In this document: piece after piece, positions 1 through 5,490 of the stretch
Layout: every line of letters starts with the position of its first letter
How positions within the stretch are numbered: position 1 is the stretch's first letter
Notes under the pieces: generated by a model
Seen by the model: the letters and a program-made list of their open reading frames with translations, nothing else
Told to the model about the DNA's origin: nothing
Database searches by the model: none
Assembly (NCBI GenBank): GCA_017612755.1
Contig: JAGAFH010000094.1
Coordinates: 1 to 5,511 of the forward strand
Reading direction: 5' to 3'
Source of the DNA: Clostridiales bacterium
GTDB lineage: Bacteria; Bacillota; Clostridia; Saccharofermentanales; Saccharofermentanaceae
Length of the DNA: 5,511 nt
Position numbers and translations under genes: made by a program

Positions 1-336
1 CAGGATCCCGTATCCATCGACAAGCCTGTAGGTGAGGAAGAGGACAGCCATCTTGTAGACTTCATCTCAAGTGACGAGTATGTTTCTCCTGACGAGGAAG
101 TATCAAGGGATCTTCTCAAGGAAGACCTTATCAAGGTACTCGATCTTCTCACTGAGAGGGAGGCTAAGGTCATCAGACTGAGATTCGGTCTCGACGACGA
201 CAAGCAGAGGACCCTTGAGGAAGTCGGTAAGAGCCTTGGCGTAACAAGAGAGAGGATCCGTCAGATCGAAGCGAAAGCTATCAGGAAGCTGGGAAGATCC
301 AGCTATGCTAAACGCCTTGAAGGCTACGCAGACTGA
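1..336 (+). CDS. rpoD: Primary sigma factor RpoD (sigma-70/SigA), C-terminal part, 5' end outside window
   Basis: The primary sigma factor directs RNA polymerase to housekeeping promoters. The open frame runs in from base 1 and ends at TGA 334-336, giving the last 111 residues. The first ~35 visible residues include [12 protein letters not shown], the acidic sigma-finger stretch (region 3.2) typical of primary sigma factors. They are followed by region 4: [15 protein letters not shown] (4.1) and the helix-turn-helix [20 protein letters not shown] (4.2), which contacts the -35 element. The C-terminus (RLEGYAD) is of normal length, so the gene is intact at this end. Its stop overlaps the next ATG by one base (TGATG), so translational coupling to the RnfC-like gene is possible. 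A terminator-like hairpin lies about 48 nt past the stop. Family identity is certain; the primary-sigma assignment rests on the finger and region 4 match. Confidence 0.97.
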   Translation, partial: QDPVSIDKPVGEEEDSHLVDFISSDEYVSPDEEVSRDLLKEDLIKVLDLLTEREAKVIRLRFGLDDDKQRTLEEVGKSLGVTRERIRQIEAKAIRKLGRSSYAKRLEGYAD

Positions 337-1826
337 TGCCTTTCACCGAACGGATACATTCCTTTAATAACGGTATCGTAACAGACGACGCTTTGGATTT
401 TTCAAAGCGTTCGTCTTTTAAGAAGGAAATTATGCTGGAGAGGATCTATCCCACCAGGGTGATCCTTCCCATGAAACAGCACTACGGAGACGAGGTCATT
501 CCCACGGTCAGCATAGGTGAGCACGTCCTTATAGGACAGTGCGTGGGCATGCCGGCTCCCGGTACTTTTGCAGTGCCGGTCCACAGCGGTATCTCAGGTG
601 ATGTAACAGACATAAAAGACATAACCCTTCCCAACGGCGTAAACTGCAAAGCCGTCTTTATCAAAAGCGACAGGAAGAGGACCTTCCATCCTTCCGTCAG
701 CCCCAGAAATGACGTTAATATCAGTGCCTCTTCCGTTATGGGCATCATCAAGGATGCGGGCATCGTCGGAATGGGCGGCGAGGGTATCCCCACCATTGCA
801 AAGATAAACAGGGCCAGGATGTTCCATGTTGAGGAACTTCTGGTCAACTGCCTTCAGAGCGAGCCTTATGCTGACTCTGATTTTGTCAGGATAAACAACT
901 CTGCCGACTACATCGTTATGGGTGCTGTAGCAGTGGCGGGAGCCGCCGGAGTTTCCAGGATAAACTTCCTTATATCCGAAGACAGGAAAGAGGAGATACT
1001 GGCCCTTCAGGCTGCCATGGAAAGGACTGCCGGCAGATATTCGGGATATTCATTCAACTTTAAGTTCTTCAGGAACAGATTCCCCCAGGGATACTACCGT
1101 CTGGTGGCAAAAGCCCTTTACGGAGTTGAGATCAGTGAGACCGAGACTTTGGAGGAGACATGTTCTGCCGTCCTTTTTAACTGTTCTACCCTTTATGCCT
1201 GCTGGGAAGCCATAAGCGACAATATGCCCTTAGTGGCAAGGGTCCTTACGGTGACCGGAGAGAACGGGATCAGAAATAATGTAATAGCTCCCATAGGAAC
1301 GCCCCTGTCGGAACTCATGAATACTGTAAACGGCATGACCGACACCCAGAACCTGGTCATCTGGGGCAACTGTCTTACGGGACTTGAGGCGGAAGATCCG
1401 GACAACACCCCTGTAGTAAAGACCACTTCGGGAATAACCATCCTTCCGAGAAGGGATATAGCCACAATGCCCTGCATCCACTGCGGTGACTGCAGCAATG
1501 CCTGCCCCATGGATATAGAGCCCGGACTTATACATCACCTTCTGAAGAAGGGAAGCGTGGAAGAAGCGGATCTTGAAGGTGCAGGAAAATGTATTTCCTG
1601 CGGCGCCTGTTCCTATATATGTCCTTCAGGCATCGACCTGACAAAGACAATCGCTTCCTATGCAGCTTCCAGGAGAACATATACCACCAGGACCCACTTC
1701 TCAGTAGATAAGATCAAGCTGGGTGCCGTATCACTTCTTGAGGCCTATGAGGAAGAGGAGAAGAGTGACAGCGCCAAAAAGAGCGACGATATCGTTCTTC
1801 CTTTCGAAGGAGGGAAGATCGTATGA
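336..1826 (+). CDS. rnfC: RnfC-like iron-sulfur subunit of a diverged Rnf complex
   Basis: RnfC is the peripheral NADH/FMN and Fe-S subunit of the ferredoxin:NAD+ oxidoreductase Rnf. The 496-residue product has the family order: an N-terminal lipoyl-like barrel (about 42-95, with LPMKQH and PVHSGISG), a Nqo1-like flavin fold (GIVGMGGEGIPT, 142-153), an SLBB-like stretch (about 302-327), and two ferredoxin motifs with Cys 380/383/386/390 and 419/422/425/429, enough for two 4Fe-4S clusters. Several family signatures are altered: the usual NGAECEPY is NCLQSEPY (171-178), the PQGxEK NADH motif is PQGYYR (250-255), and GGPMMG is GNCLTG (344-349). Start: ATG 336 overlaps the rpoD stop and has only a weak, distant AGG. 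ATG 432 (residue 33) has a better-placed AAGGA and lies beyond a terminator-like hairpin. I keep 336 because SFNNGIV weakly resembles the family's N-terminal FKGGIH, but 432 is a serious alternative. Enzymatic activity is uncertain. Confidence 0.9.
   Translation: MPFTERIHSFNNGIVTDDALDFSKRSSFKKEIMLERIYPTRVILPMKQHYGDEVIPTVSIGEHVLIGQCVGMPAPGTFAVPVHSGISGDVTDIKDITLPNGVNCKAVFIKSDRKRTFHPSVSPRNDVNISASSVMGIIKDAGIVGMGGEGIPTIAKINRARMFHVEELLVNCLQSEPYADSDFVRINNSADYIVMGAVAVAGAAGVSRINFLISEDRKEEILALQAAMERTAGRYSGYSFNFKFFRNRFPQGYYRLVAKALYGVEISETETLEETCSAVLFNCSTLYACWEAISDNMPLVARVLTVTGENGIRNNVIAPIGTPLSELMNTVNGMTDTQNLVIWGNCLTGLEAEDPDNTPVVKTTSGITILPRRDIATMPCIHCGDCSNACPMDIEPGLIHHLLKKGSVEEADLEGAGKCISCGACSYICPSGIDLTKTIASYAASRRTYTTRTHFSVDKIKLGAVSLLEAYEEEEKSDSAKKSDDIVLPFEGGKIV
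384..419 (+). terminator. Terminator-like hairpin inside the 5' end of the rnfC frame
   Basis: GACGACGCTTTG (384-395) pairs with CAAAGCGTTCGTC (403-415): a 12-bp stem with one bulged T, a 7-nt loop (396-402), then TTTT (416-419). It lies 48 nt after the rpoD stop, a usual place for a rpoD terminator, but also in codons 17-28 of the long rnfC frame. The U-tract is short, so termination may be partial. It may be the rpoD terminator with rnfC starting at 432, or an attenuator inside rnfC that translating ribosomes would disrupt. Confidence 0.5.
423..427 (+). promoter_or_regulatory. Possible Shine-Dalgarno for an alternative rnfC start at 432
   Basis: AAGGA sits 4 nt before the in-frame ATG at 432-434 (residue 33 of the long frame). 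It is better placed than anything before ATG 336, where the closest purine-rich core (GAAGG, 319-323) is 12 nt away. A start here would give a 464-residue RnfC-like protein that still contains the conserved PMKQH region and everything after it. Confidence 0.4.
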
Positions 1827-2770
1827 GGACAGCTCCCTTTATCCACATCGACAACAATATCGCAGTAATGGATCTGAAGACCATCGCCGCCCTTCTGCCC
1901 TGTGTGGTATATGCAGTCTTTTCCTACGGATTAAGGGCCCTCGTGCTGACAGTCTTTACTGCGGCGCTATGGATCCTGACCGAGACCGCCATGAAAAAGG
2001 TGACGGGAAGGGGCAGTCTTCGTGACTTAAGTCCCGCCGTTAACGGTATCGTCCTGGCCATGCTCCTGCCTCCGGGGACTTCGCTTTATATGGCTGCCCT
2101 GGCGGTGCTCTTCGGAAGCATCGTGGTAAAGGGACTTTTCGGGGGAGAGGGAGCCGGATTTGTAAATCCTGCTGCGGCCGGCAGGCTTTTCGTTGAAGTC
2201 TGTTTCCCTGAAAGGATGAGCGGATTTTATTCCGTGGGCGTCAAGATGCTTGCCTATAAGAGCCTTTTCGATACAAAAGTACCGGAAGAGACGGCGGTAG
2301 CGGAGTATTCCGATTTCAGGCCGGTGGAGCTTATCGCCGGACATTATCCCGCATTTATAGGTACCGGATGCCTCATCATGGTAATAACGGGTCTTGTATA
2401 TCTGATCATCAAAAGATCCATAAGGCTTGAGACCCCTGTGGCCTTTATCGCCATAATCATAATAGGAAGGCTTATAGTGGATGTCAGGACTGACGTATAT
2501 AATACTTTCGTTTTTATCATGACGTCGGGAGTCGTATTTGCAGCCGTATTTATCATGTCTGATATTACCACCACTTCCAGAAGAGGCCTTAACGGAGTCC
2601 TTATGGGCATGATCGGAGGTCTTATTGCGGTAGCATTGTCCCTCAGGGGGAATCCCGCAGTCACTCTCTGTGTCCCGCCTCTGGCTGTTGGTCTTATCTC
2701 CGGATTTATGGACTTTACGGATTCTGCCGGAAGGAAGATGAGACAGAAGGGAGGGCAGGCTGATGCTTGA
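1823..2770 (+). CDS. rnfD: RnfD-like integral membrane subunit lacking the flavinylation motif
   Basis: RnfD/NqrB proteins are polytopic membrane subunits that normally carry FMN bound covalently to a threonine and take part in ion-coupled electron transfer. The 315-residue length is normal. Family features seen: an N-terminal segment ending in an IHxxxNIAVMDLKTIAALLP-like stretch, DLSPAVNGIVLAMLLPP (68-84), and FGGEGAGFVNPAAAGRLF (106-123), which matches the conserved GGxGxNxFNPA region. Roughly eight to nine hydrophobic helices follow the family layout. The TGATPL flavinylation motif expected near residues 155-170 is not there; the aligned region reads EYSDFRPVELIAG (161-173). The late DPVT motif is also altered (SDITTTS, 246-252). 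Start ATG 1823 overlaps the rnfC stop (ATGA) and has AAGGAGGG at 1807-1814, 8 nt upstream. Family call is firm; a standard redox role is doubtful. Confidence 0.9.
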   Translation: MRTAPFIHIDNNIAVMDLKTIAALLPCVVYAVFSYGLRALVLTVFTAALWILTETAMKKVTGRGSLRDLSPAVNGIVLAMLLPPGTSLYMAALAVLFGSIVVKGLFGGEGAGFVNPAAAGRLFVEVCFPERMSGFYSVGVKMLAYKSLFDTKVPEETAVAEYSDFRPVELIAGHYPAFIGTGCLIMVITGLVYLIIKRSIRLETPVAFIAIIIIGRLIVDVRTDVYNTFVFIMTSGVVFAAVFIMSDITTTSRRGLNGVLMGMIGGLIAVALSLRGNPAVTLCVPPLAVGLISGFMDFTDSAGRKMRQKGGQADA

Positions 2771-4112
2771 AGGCCGTTTTGTCAGAAAGATAACAGTTGA
2801 AGCCCTCCTCCTGGTGGTCCTGAGCGTAGTGCTCCTCATCATCGGATCTTTCCTTTCTTCCGACGAGGAGAACAGGCGTGTCCAGCAGAAGTATAAGGAC
2901 CGTTTCGGACATATCCTGGAAGCTGACTACTACGAGGAACTGGATGCCTCTGCCTACGAGGGATACGATGAGATCTCCCACGTCTACGAGGGCTTCAGAA
3001 ACGACGGAAGTCCTGTCGGATTCGTTATCGATCTTACAGTAAATACAAAGGACTACACGGAACTTCACCTTCTTACGGGAATAACATTTGACGGCGCTGA
3101 GCTTACCGGAATAGAACATATCCACGATGAGCAGTTCCCCGCATCCATCACCGATGAGGAGATACAGATCATCGCCGGCCAGACGGTGGATATGCAGGTC
3201 CCCGTGGCTCTTGCCGGATCTGATGCGGTCATAGATCCCGATATGGTCAGCAACATGATCCCGGGTCTTAACGACGGTACCTACTATGCCCAGATGCTGG
3301 AAGCAGATAACAGCGGCTATATAGACTATATAGAGATGGATGTGGAAGACGGTGTCATCACCAGGATCTCCTGGGATGCCTTCAATATCGACAGGACCAC
3401 AAGAAACAAGCGCGAAGCATCCCTTAACGGTGCCTATTCCGTTTCCGGAGAACTCTGGGCTACCCAGTCCTATAATCTCTGCCATGAACTGCTGACCCTT
3501 CAGGATCCTTCAGAGCTGGCCATGAAGTCGGACGGAACTACCGATATCGTGGATGGCGTAACCATCAGCATCAGGCCTTTCGTAGACCTGGTAAACGAGT
3601 GTATCGGATATTCCAGGGAAGGCTACGACAAGGACAGCTATATGGAGGACATGACAACTCTGGTCACATATCTCTTCCAGGACTCCCCGGAAAACCTGGG
3701 AATGCTCACTGACGAAGGCTACATAGTCTATTCCTTCGAGGACTATCCCAATCTCTTCAAGATCTTCGATGAGAACGAAGTCTATATCAGGGACCTGAGC
3801 ATTTCCGAAGCTGCCGATGCAGTCTCGGGAGGTCTCATCACAACAGAAGATGAGGAAGGCGGGGAAGAAGGAGACGATAACGATAACTCCTCCGTAAACG
3901 ATCCCGGATACATCAACGAAGGGTATGAGGACGGCATCATCCCCGAAGGAGAGAGACGCCAGTACGAAGACAGTATAGACGGTATCCCCGTCTCAGAGAT
4001 AAGAACATATATAGACGGTATCCCGGGATCTTCAGGAAGGTCTGAATATGTCATCTCGGGCATCAACATATCATATAAGTTCCTTAAGAGCTATCTTGGC
4101 TGGATGGCATAA
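2763..4112 (+). CDS. rnfG: RnfG-like membrane-anchored protein with tandem FMN_bind-type domains and extra C-terminus
   Basis: RnfG/NqrC proteins are anchored by one N-terminal helix and carry covalent FMN outside the membrane. This product is 449 residues, about twice the usual length. Seen: one membrane helix (11-30, LLLVVLSVVLLIIGSF); a first FMN_bind-like domain (about 71-166); a second (about 167-282), starting DGTYYA and including WDAFNID and a C-terminal DIVDGVTIS (261-269), resembling the repeated domain of extracellular flavoproteins such as PplA; a further segment ending DAVSGGLITT (352-361); an acidic linker (362-399); and a terminal region with two IDGIP copies and VISGINIS (430-437). 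No copy matches the DxxSGA(T/S) flavinylation consensus fully; the 261-267 copy keeps D, G and T. Start ATG 2763 overlaps rnfD by 8 nt and has AGGGAGGG at 2748-2755. Operon position supports the rnfG call; actual flavinylation is uncertain. Confidence 0.85.
   Translation: MLEGRFVRKITVEALLLVVLSVVLLIIGSFLSSDEENRRVQQKYKDRFGHILEADYYEELDASAYEGYDEISHVYEGFRNDGSPVGFVIDLTVNTKDYTELHLLTGITFDGAELTGIEHIHDEQFPASITDEEIQIIAGQTVDMQVPVALAGSDAVIDPDMVSNMIPGLNDGTYYAQMLEADNSGYIDYIEMDVEDGVITRISWDAFNIDRTTRNKREASLNGAYSVSGELWATQSYNLCHELLTLQDPSELAMKSDGTTDIVDGVTISIRPFVDLVNECIGYSREGYDKDSYMEDMTTLVTYLFQDSPENLGMLTDEGYIVYSFEDYPNLFKIFDENEVYIRDLSISEAADAVSGGLITTEDEEGGEEGDDNDNSSVNDPGYINEGYEDGIIPEGERRQYEDSIDGIPVSEIRTYIDGIPGSSGRSEYVISGINISYKFLKSYLGWMA
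3974..4024 (+). repeat. Two copies of a 15-bp direct repeat in the rnfG 3' end
   Basis: TATAGACGGTATCCC occurs exactly at 3974-3988 and 4010-4024, offset by 36 bp (12 codons) and in the same frame. It encodes the IDGIP core twice (SIDGIPVSEIRT and YIDGIPGSSGRS). Conservation at the DNA level suggests a recent small duplication, or selection on a short peptide repeat. Confidence 0.8.
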
Positions 4113-4129
4113 GGGGAAAGGAGGAGAAA

Positions 4130-5200
4130 ATGGCATTCGGGAAAAAACAGTTTTCACCCTTTGATACTACCGACATCGGAAAGCCGGACTTTCTGACGGA
4201 AGAGACCGCTGAAGACATAAGGAGCGGAAAGACCACCTCCATGACCAGGGCGGCATCCGTCTTCCTGATCTGCTCTGTCATTTCCCTGAACTTTATATTT
4301 ATCTCCTCATCTTTTATACCCGTAAGCCTTCTGTTCTTCCTGGGTATGGTCATCGTATGGACAGGCACCGTCAGGTTCATAAAGAAAACAGAACTTATGC
4401 CTCTGGTCTTCCTTCTGGATTTTGCCTTGGCATTTGCACCGGCACTCACCAAGGCCTATATAGACCCTGAATGCCCTGTAATATGCTTTATACCTCTTGC
4501 CACAGGATTTATGGCTCTCTATGTCCTGAACGGAAAGAACGGGGATACGGCACACGTTACAAAGGAGATCATCTATCCTTTAGTCATCTCTTTTCTCGTA
4601 TCGGTACCGGGCTTTATGTCAGCCAGGCTCTTTGAGAGGACAAGTATGGCAGCGTCAGTACTGATCTCGGGACTTTACCTGATCGCCTTTTCCTACATCA
4701 TCTCCATCTTCACAAATAAACAAATAGTGTTTTCTTCCGACTACCTTTCAGGCGCGGAAGGGATGGCCCATACAAGAAGGGAGATCCTGGACGGTTTTGC
4801 CAAAGAGCGTACTTTAATGCTCGGATCCGTTATCTTCGCTTTCGCAGTCTCAAAGATCATCACTTTAGTAGAGACCGGTACGGGCATCAGCCTCTACGCC
4901 TATGTGCCCCTTATGCTCTGCACAGTAATGGCTGTAGTGATCCTCATCACGGCGAAAAAGGACTTCTTCAGATTCTTCCCATTCGAAGCCATGGCCTTAT
5001 GTCTGGCGGTCCCGGAGTTCCCGACAGTAGGGAAGACCATCCTGTTTATCGCTGTAGACTTAACGGTTACAGGGCTTTTGCTGACATACAAAAGAAAGAC
5101 TGTTTTCTCGGAAAGAAGCCCCTTTGCAGCAGGCGCTCCCCTCATGGTCATCATCGCAGGTGTCATCCTTATGCTGGTAGACAGCTGCCTCTTAATCTAA
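4130..5200 (+). CDS. Polytopic membrane protein of unknown family at the end of the rnf-like operon
   Basis: I do not recognise this 356-residue protein. It has a hydrophilic N-terminus of about 40 residues, with no signal peptide, then about ten hydrophobic helices: roughly 41-60, 62-82, 88-106, 115-134, 147-165, 171-194, 228-247, 255-274, 301-320 and 332-353, with a possible extra one at 282-297. A hydrophilic loop with several charges (about 203-227, including HTRREILDGFAKER) splits the helices into six plus four or five. It occupies the slot of RnfE/RnfA but is too long for either (usually about 200 residues, six helices). It also lacks their conserved cysteine-containing helix motifs, and no metal- or flavin-binding motif is visible. 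Start ATG 4130 has AAAGGAGG at 4117-4124, 5 nt upstream and 17 nt after rnfG, so it is co-transcribed. A role as membrane partner of the RnfCDG-like proteins is inferred from position only. Confidence 0.85.
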   Translation: MAFGKKQFSPFDTTDIGKPDFLTEETAEDIRSGKTTSMTRAASVFLICSVISLNFIFISSSFIPVSLLFFLGMVIVWTGTVRFIKKTELMPLVFLLDFALAFAPALTKAYIDPECPVICFIPLATGFMALYVLNGKNGDTAHVTKEIIYPLVISFLVSVPGFMSARLFERTSMAASVLISGLYLIAFSYIISIFTNKQIVFSSDYLSGAEGMAHTRREILDGFAKERTLMLGSVIFAFAVSKIITLVETGTGISLYAYVPLMLCTVMAVVILITAKKDFFRFFPFEAMALCLAVPEFPTVGKTILFIAVDLTVTGLLLTYKRKTVFSERSPFAAGAPLMVIIAGVILMLVDSCLLI

Positions 5201-5227
5201 AACTTTCTTGAAATGTTCCCGTAGCTA

Positions 5228-5255
5228 TTGAATTTACCGTGAAATGTAGTAAAAT
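5228..5255 (+). promoter_or_regulatory. Candidate promoter in the operon 3' region
   Basis: TTGAAT (5228-5233) and TAAAAT (5250-5255) are separated by 16 bp, a good fit to a primary-sigma promoter. Transcription would start near 5262 and meet the terminator about 95 nt later, with no coding frame between. It could also be a chance match in A+T-rich intergenic DNA. Confidence 0.45.
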
Positions 5256-5261
5256 CAAGTC

Positions 5262-5356
5262 TGTCAGGTAATCTGACTTAAATAGTGTCAAACCGTTCCC
5301 CTCTCTATATACGGTTTGCCCCGTCCGCTCAATAGACCGGACGGGGTTCCTTTTTT
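5262..5356 (+). ncRNA. Possible small structured RNA or structured operon 3' UTR
   Basis: This stretch follows a promoter-like sequence and folds into three consecutive hairpins. The first is GTCAG/CTGAC (5263-5267 with 5273-5277; AAGTC/GACTT is an alternative pairing). The second is AAACCGT/ACGGTTT (5290-5296 with 5311-5317) with a pyrimidine-rich 14-nt loop containing CCCCTCTC. The third is the terminator stem. A C-rich loop could pair with purine-rich Shine-Dalgarno sequences, as known for some Gram-positive small RNAs with UCCC loops. No known RNA family is recognised. The same sequence could simply be the 3' UTR of the preceding operon. Confidence 0.35.
5319..5356 (+). terminator. Rho-independent terminator ending the rnf-like operon
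   Basis: CCCCGTCCG (5319-5327) pairs perfectly with CGGACGGGG (5338-5346) around a 10-nt loop and is followed by TTCCTTTTTT (5347-5356). It is 118 nt past the last stop codon and ends the operon, and any small RNA made from the region, before the tRNA promoter. The opposite strand has no T-run after the stem, so it works in the + direction only. Confidence 0.93.
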
Positions 5357-5370
5357 AAGAGAAAAAAGAC

Positions 5371-5398
5371 TTCGCAAAACGGATATTTGTGGTACAAT
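5371..5398 (+). promoter_or_regulatory. tRNA-Arg promoter
   Basis: A good -10 TACAAT (5393-5398) is preceded by an extended-10 TGG (5390-5392). A weak -35 TTCGCA (5371-5376) lies 16 bp upstream. Transcription would start near 5405, about nine bases before the mature tRNA 5' end. The preceding terminator isolates this promoter from the operon. Confidence 0.7.
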
Positions 5399-5413
5399 GT
5401 TCAAGTCTGAATT

Positions 5414-5490
5414 GTTTGCGTAGCTCAGCTGGATAGAGCGACCGCCTCCTAAGCGGTAGGCCAGCGGTTCGAATCCGCTCGCGAACACCA
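5414..5490 (+). tRNA. tRNA-Arg, anticodon CCU (reads AGG)
   Basis: A complete cloverleaf of 77 nt with encoded CCA. The acceptor GTTTGCG (5414-5420) pairs with CGCGAAC (5480-5486) with one G-T wobble; A5487 is the discriminator and CCA is 5488-5490. The D stem is GCTC/GAGC (5423-5426, 5436-5439). The anticodon stem ACCGC/GCGGT (5441-5445, 5453-5457) holds the loop CTCCTAA with anticodon CCT at 5448-5450. The T arm is AGCGG-TTCGAAT-CCGCT. The variable loop is short (5 nt). It decodes AGG, the dominant arginine codon of the upstream genes. No terminator is visible before the window ends. Confidence 0.97.

Noticed and set aside
342..370. Promoter TTCACC-17-TAATAA upstream of the alternative rnfC start
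   Set aside because: The -10 matches only 3 of 6 consensus positions and sits inside the long rnfC frame; not strong enough to list as a feature.
1723..2025. Possible frameshifted extension across the rnfC/rnfD junction
   Set aside because: Both flanking genes have normal ends, an ATGA overlap and a proper ribosome binding site, so this frame is incidental.
2027..2842. Long open frame on the - strand (271 codons) opposite rnfD
   Set aside because: It lies fully opposite well-supported RnfD/RnfG-like coding sequence. Its product is rich in Arg, His, Ser and Tyr with no recognisable motif, as expected for an antisense shadow in this codon usage.
2715..3485. Open frame on the - strand (256 codons) opposite rnfG
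   Set aside because: No ribosome binding site or family motif; it is the complement of a gene with clear FMN_bind-type features and a good start.
4130..5200. Fourth gene as an RnfE-RnfA fusion
   Set aside because: The length (356) and helix number are near what a fusion would need, but the conserved asparagine/glycine/cysteine helix motifs of RnfA/RnfE are not visible and the N-terminal tail does not fit. A remote structural relation stays possible.
5208..5236. Promoter TTGAAA-17-AATTTA just after the last operon gene
   Set aside because: The -35 and spacing are good but the -10 is poor; the overlapping TTGAAT/TAAAAT pair is a better match.
5288..5488. Open frame on the - strand (66 codons) across the terminator and tRNA
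   Set aside because: It overlaps a perfect terminator stem and a complete tRNA; no coding evidence.
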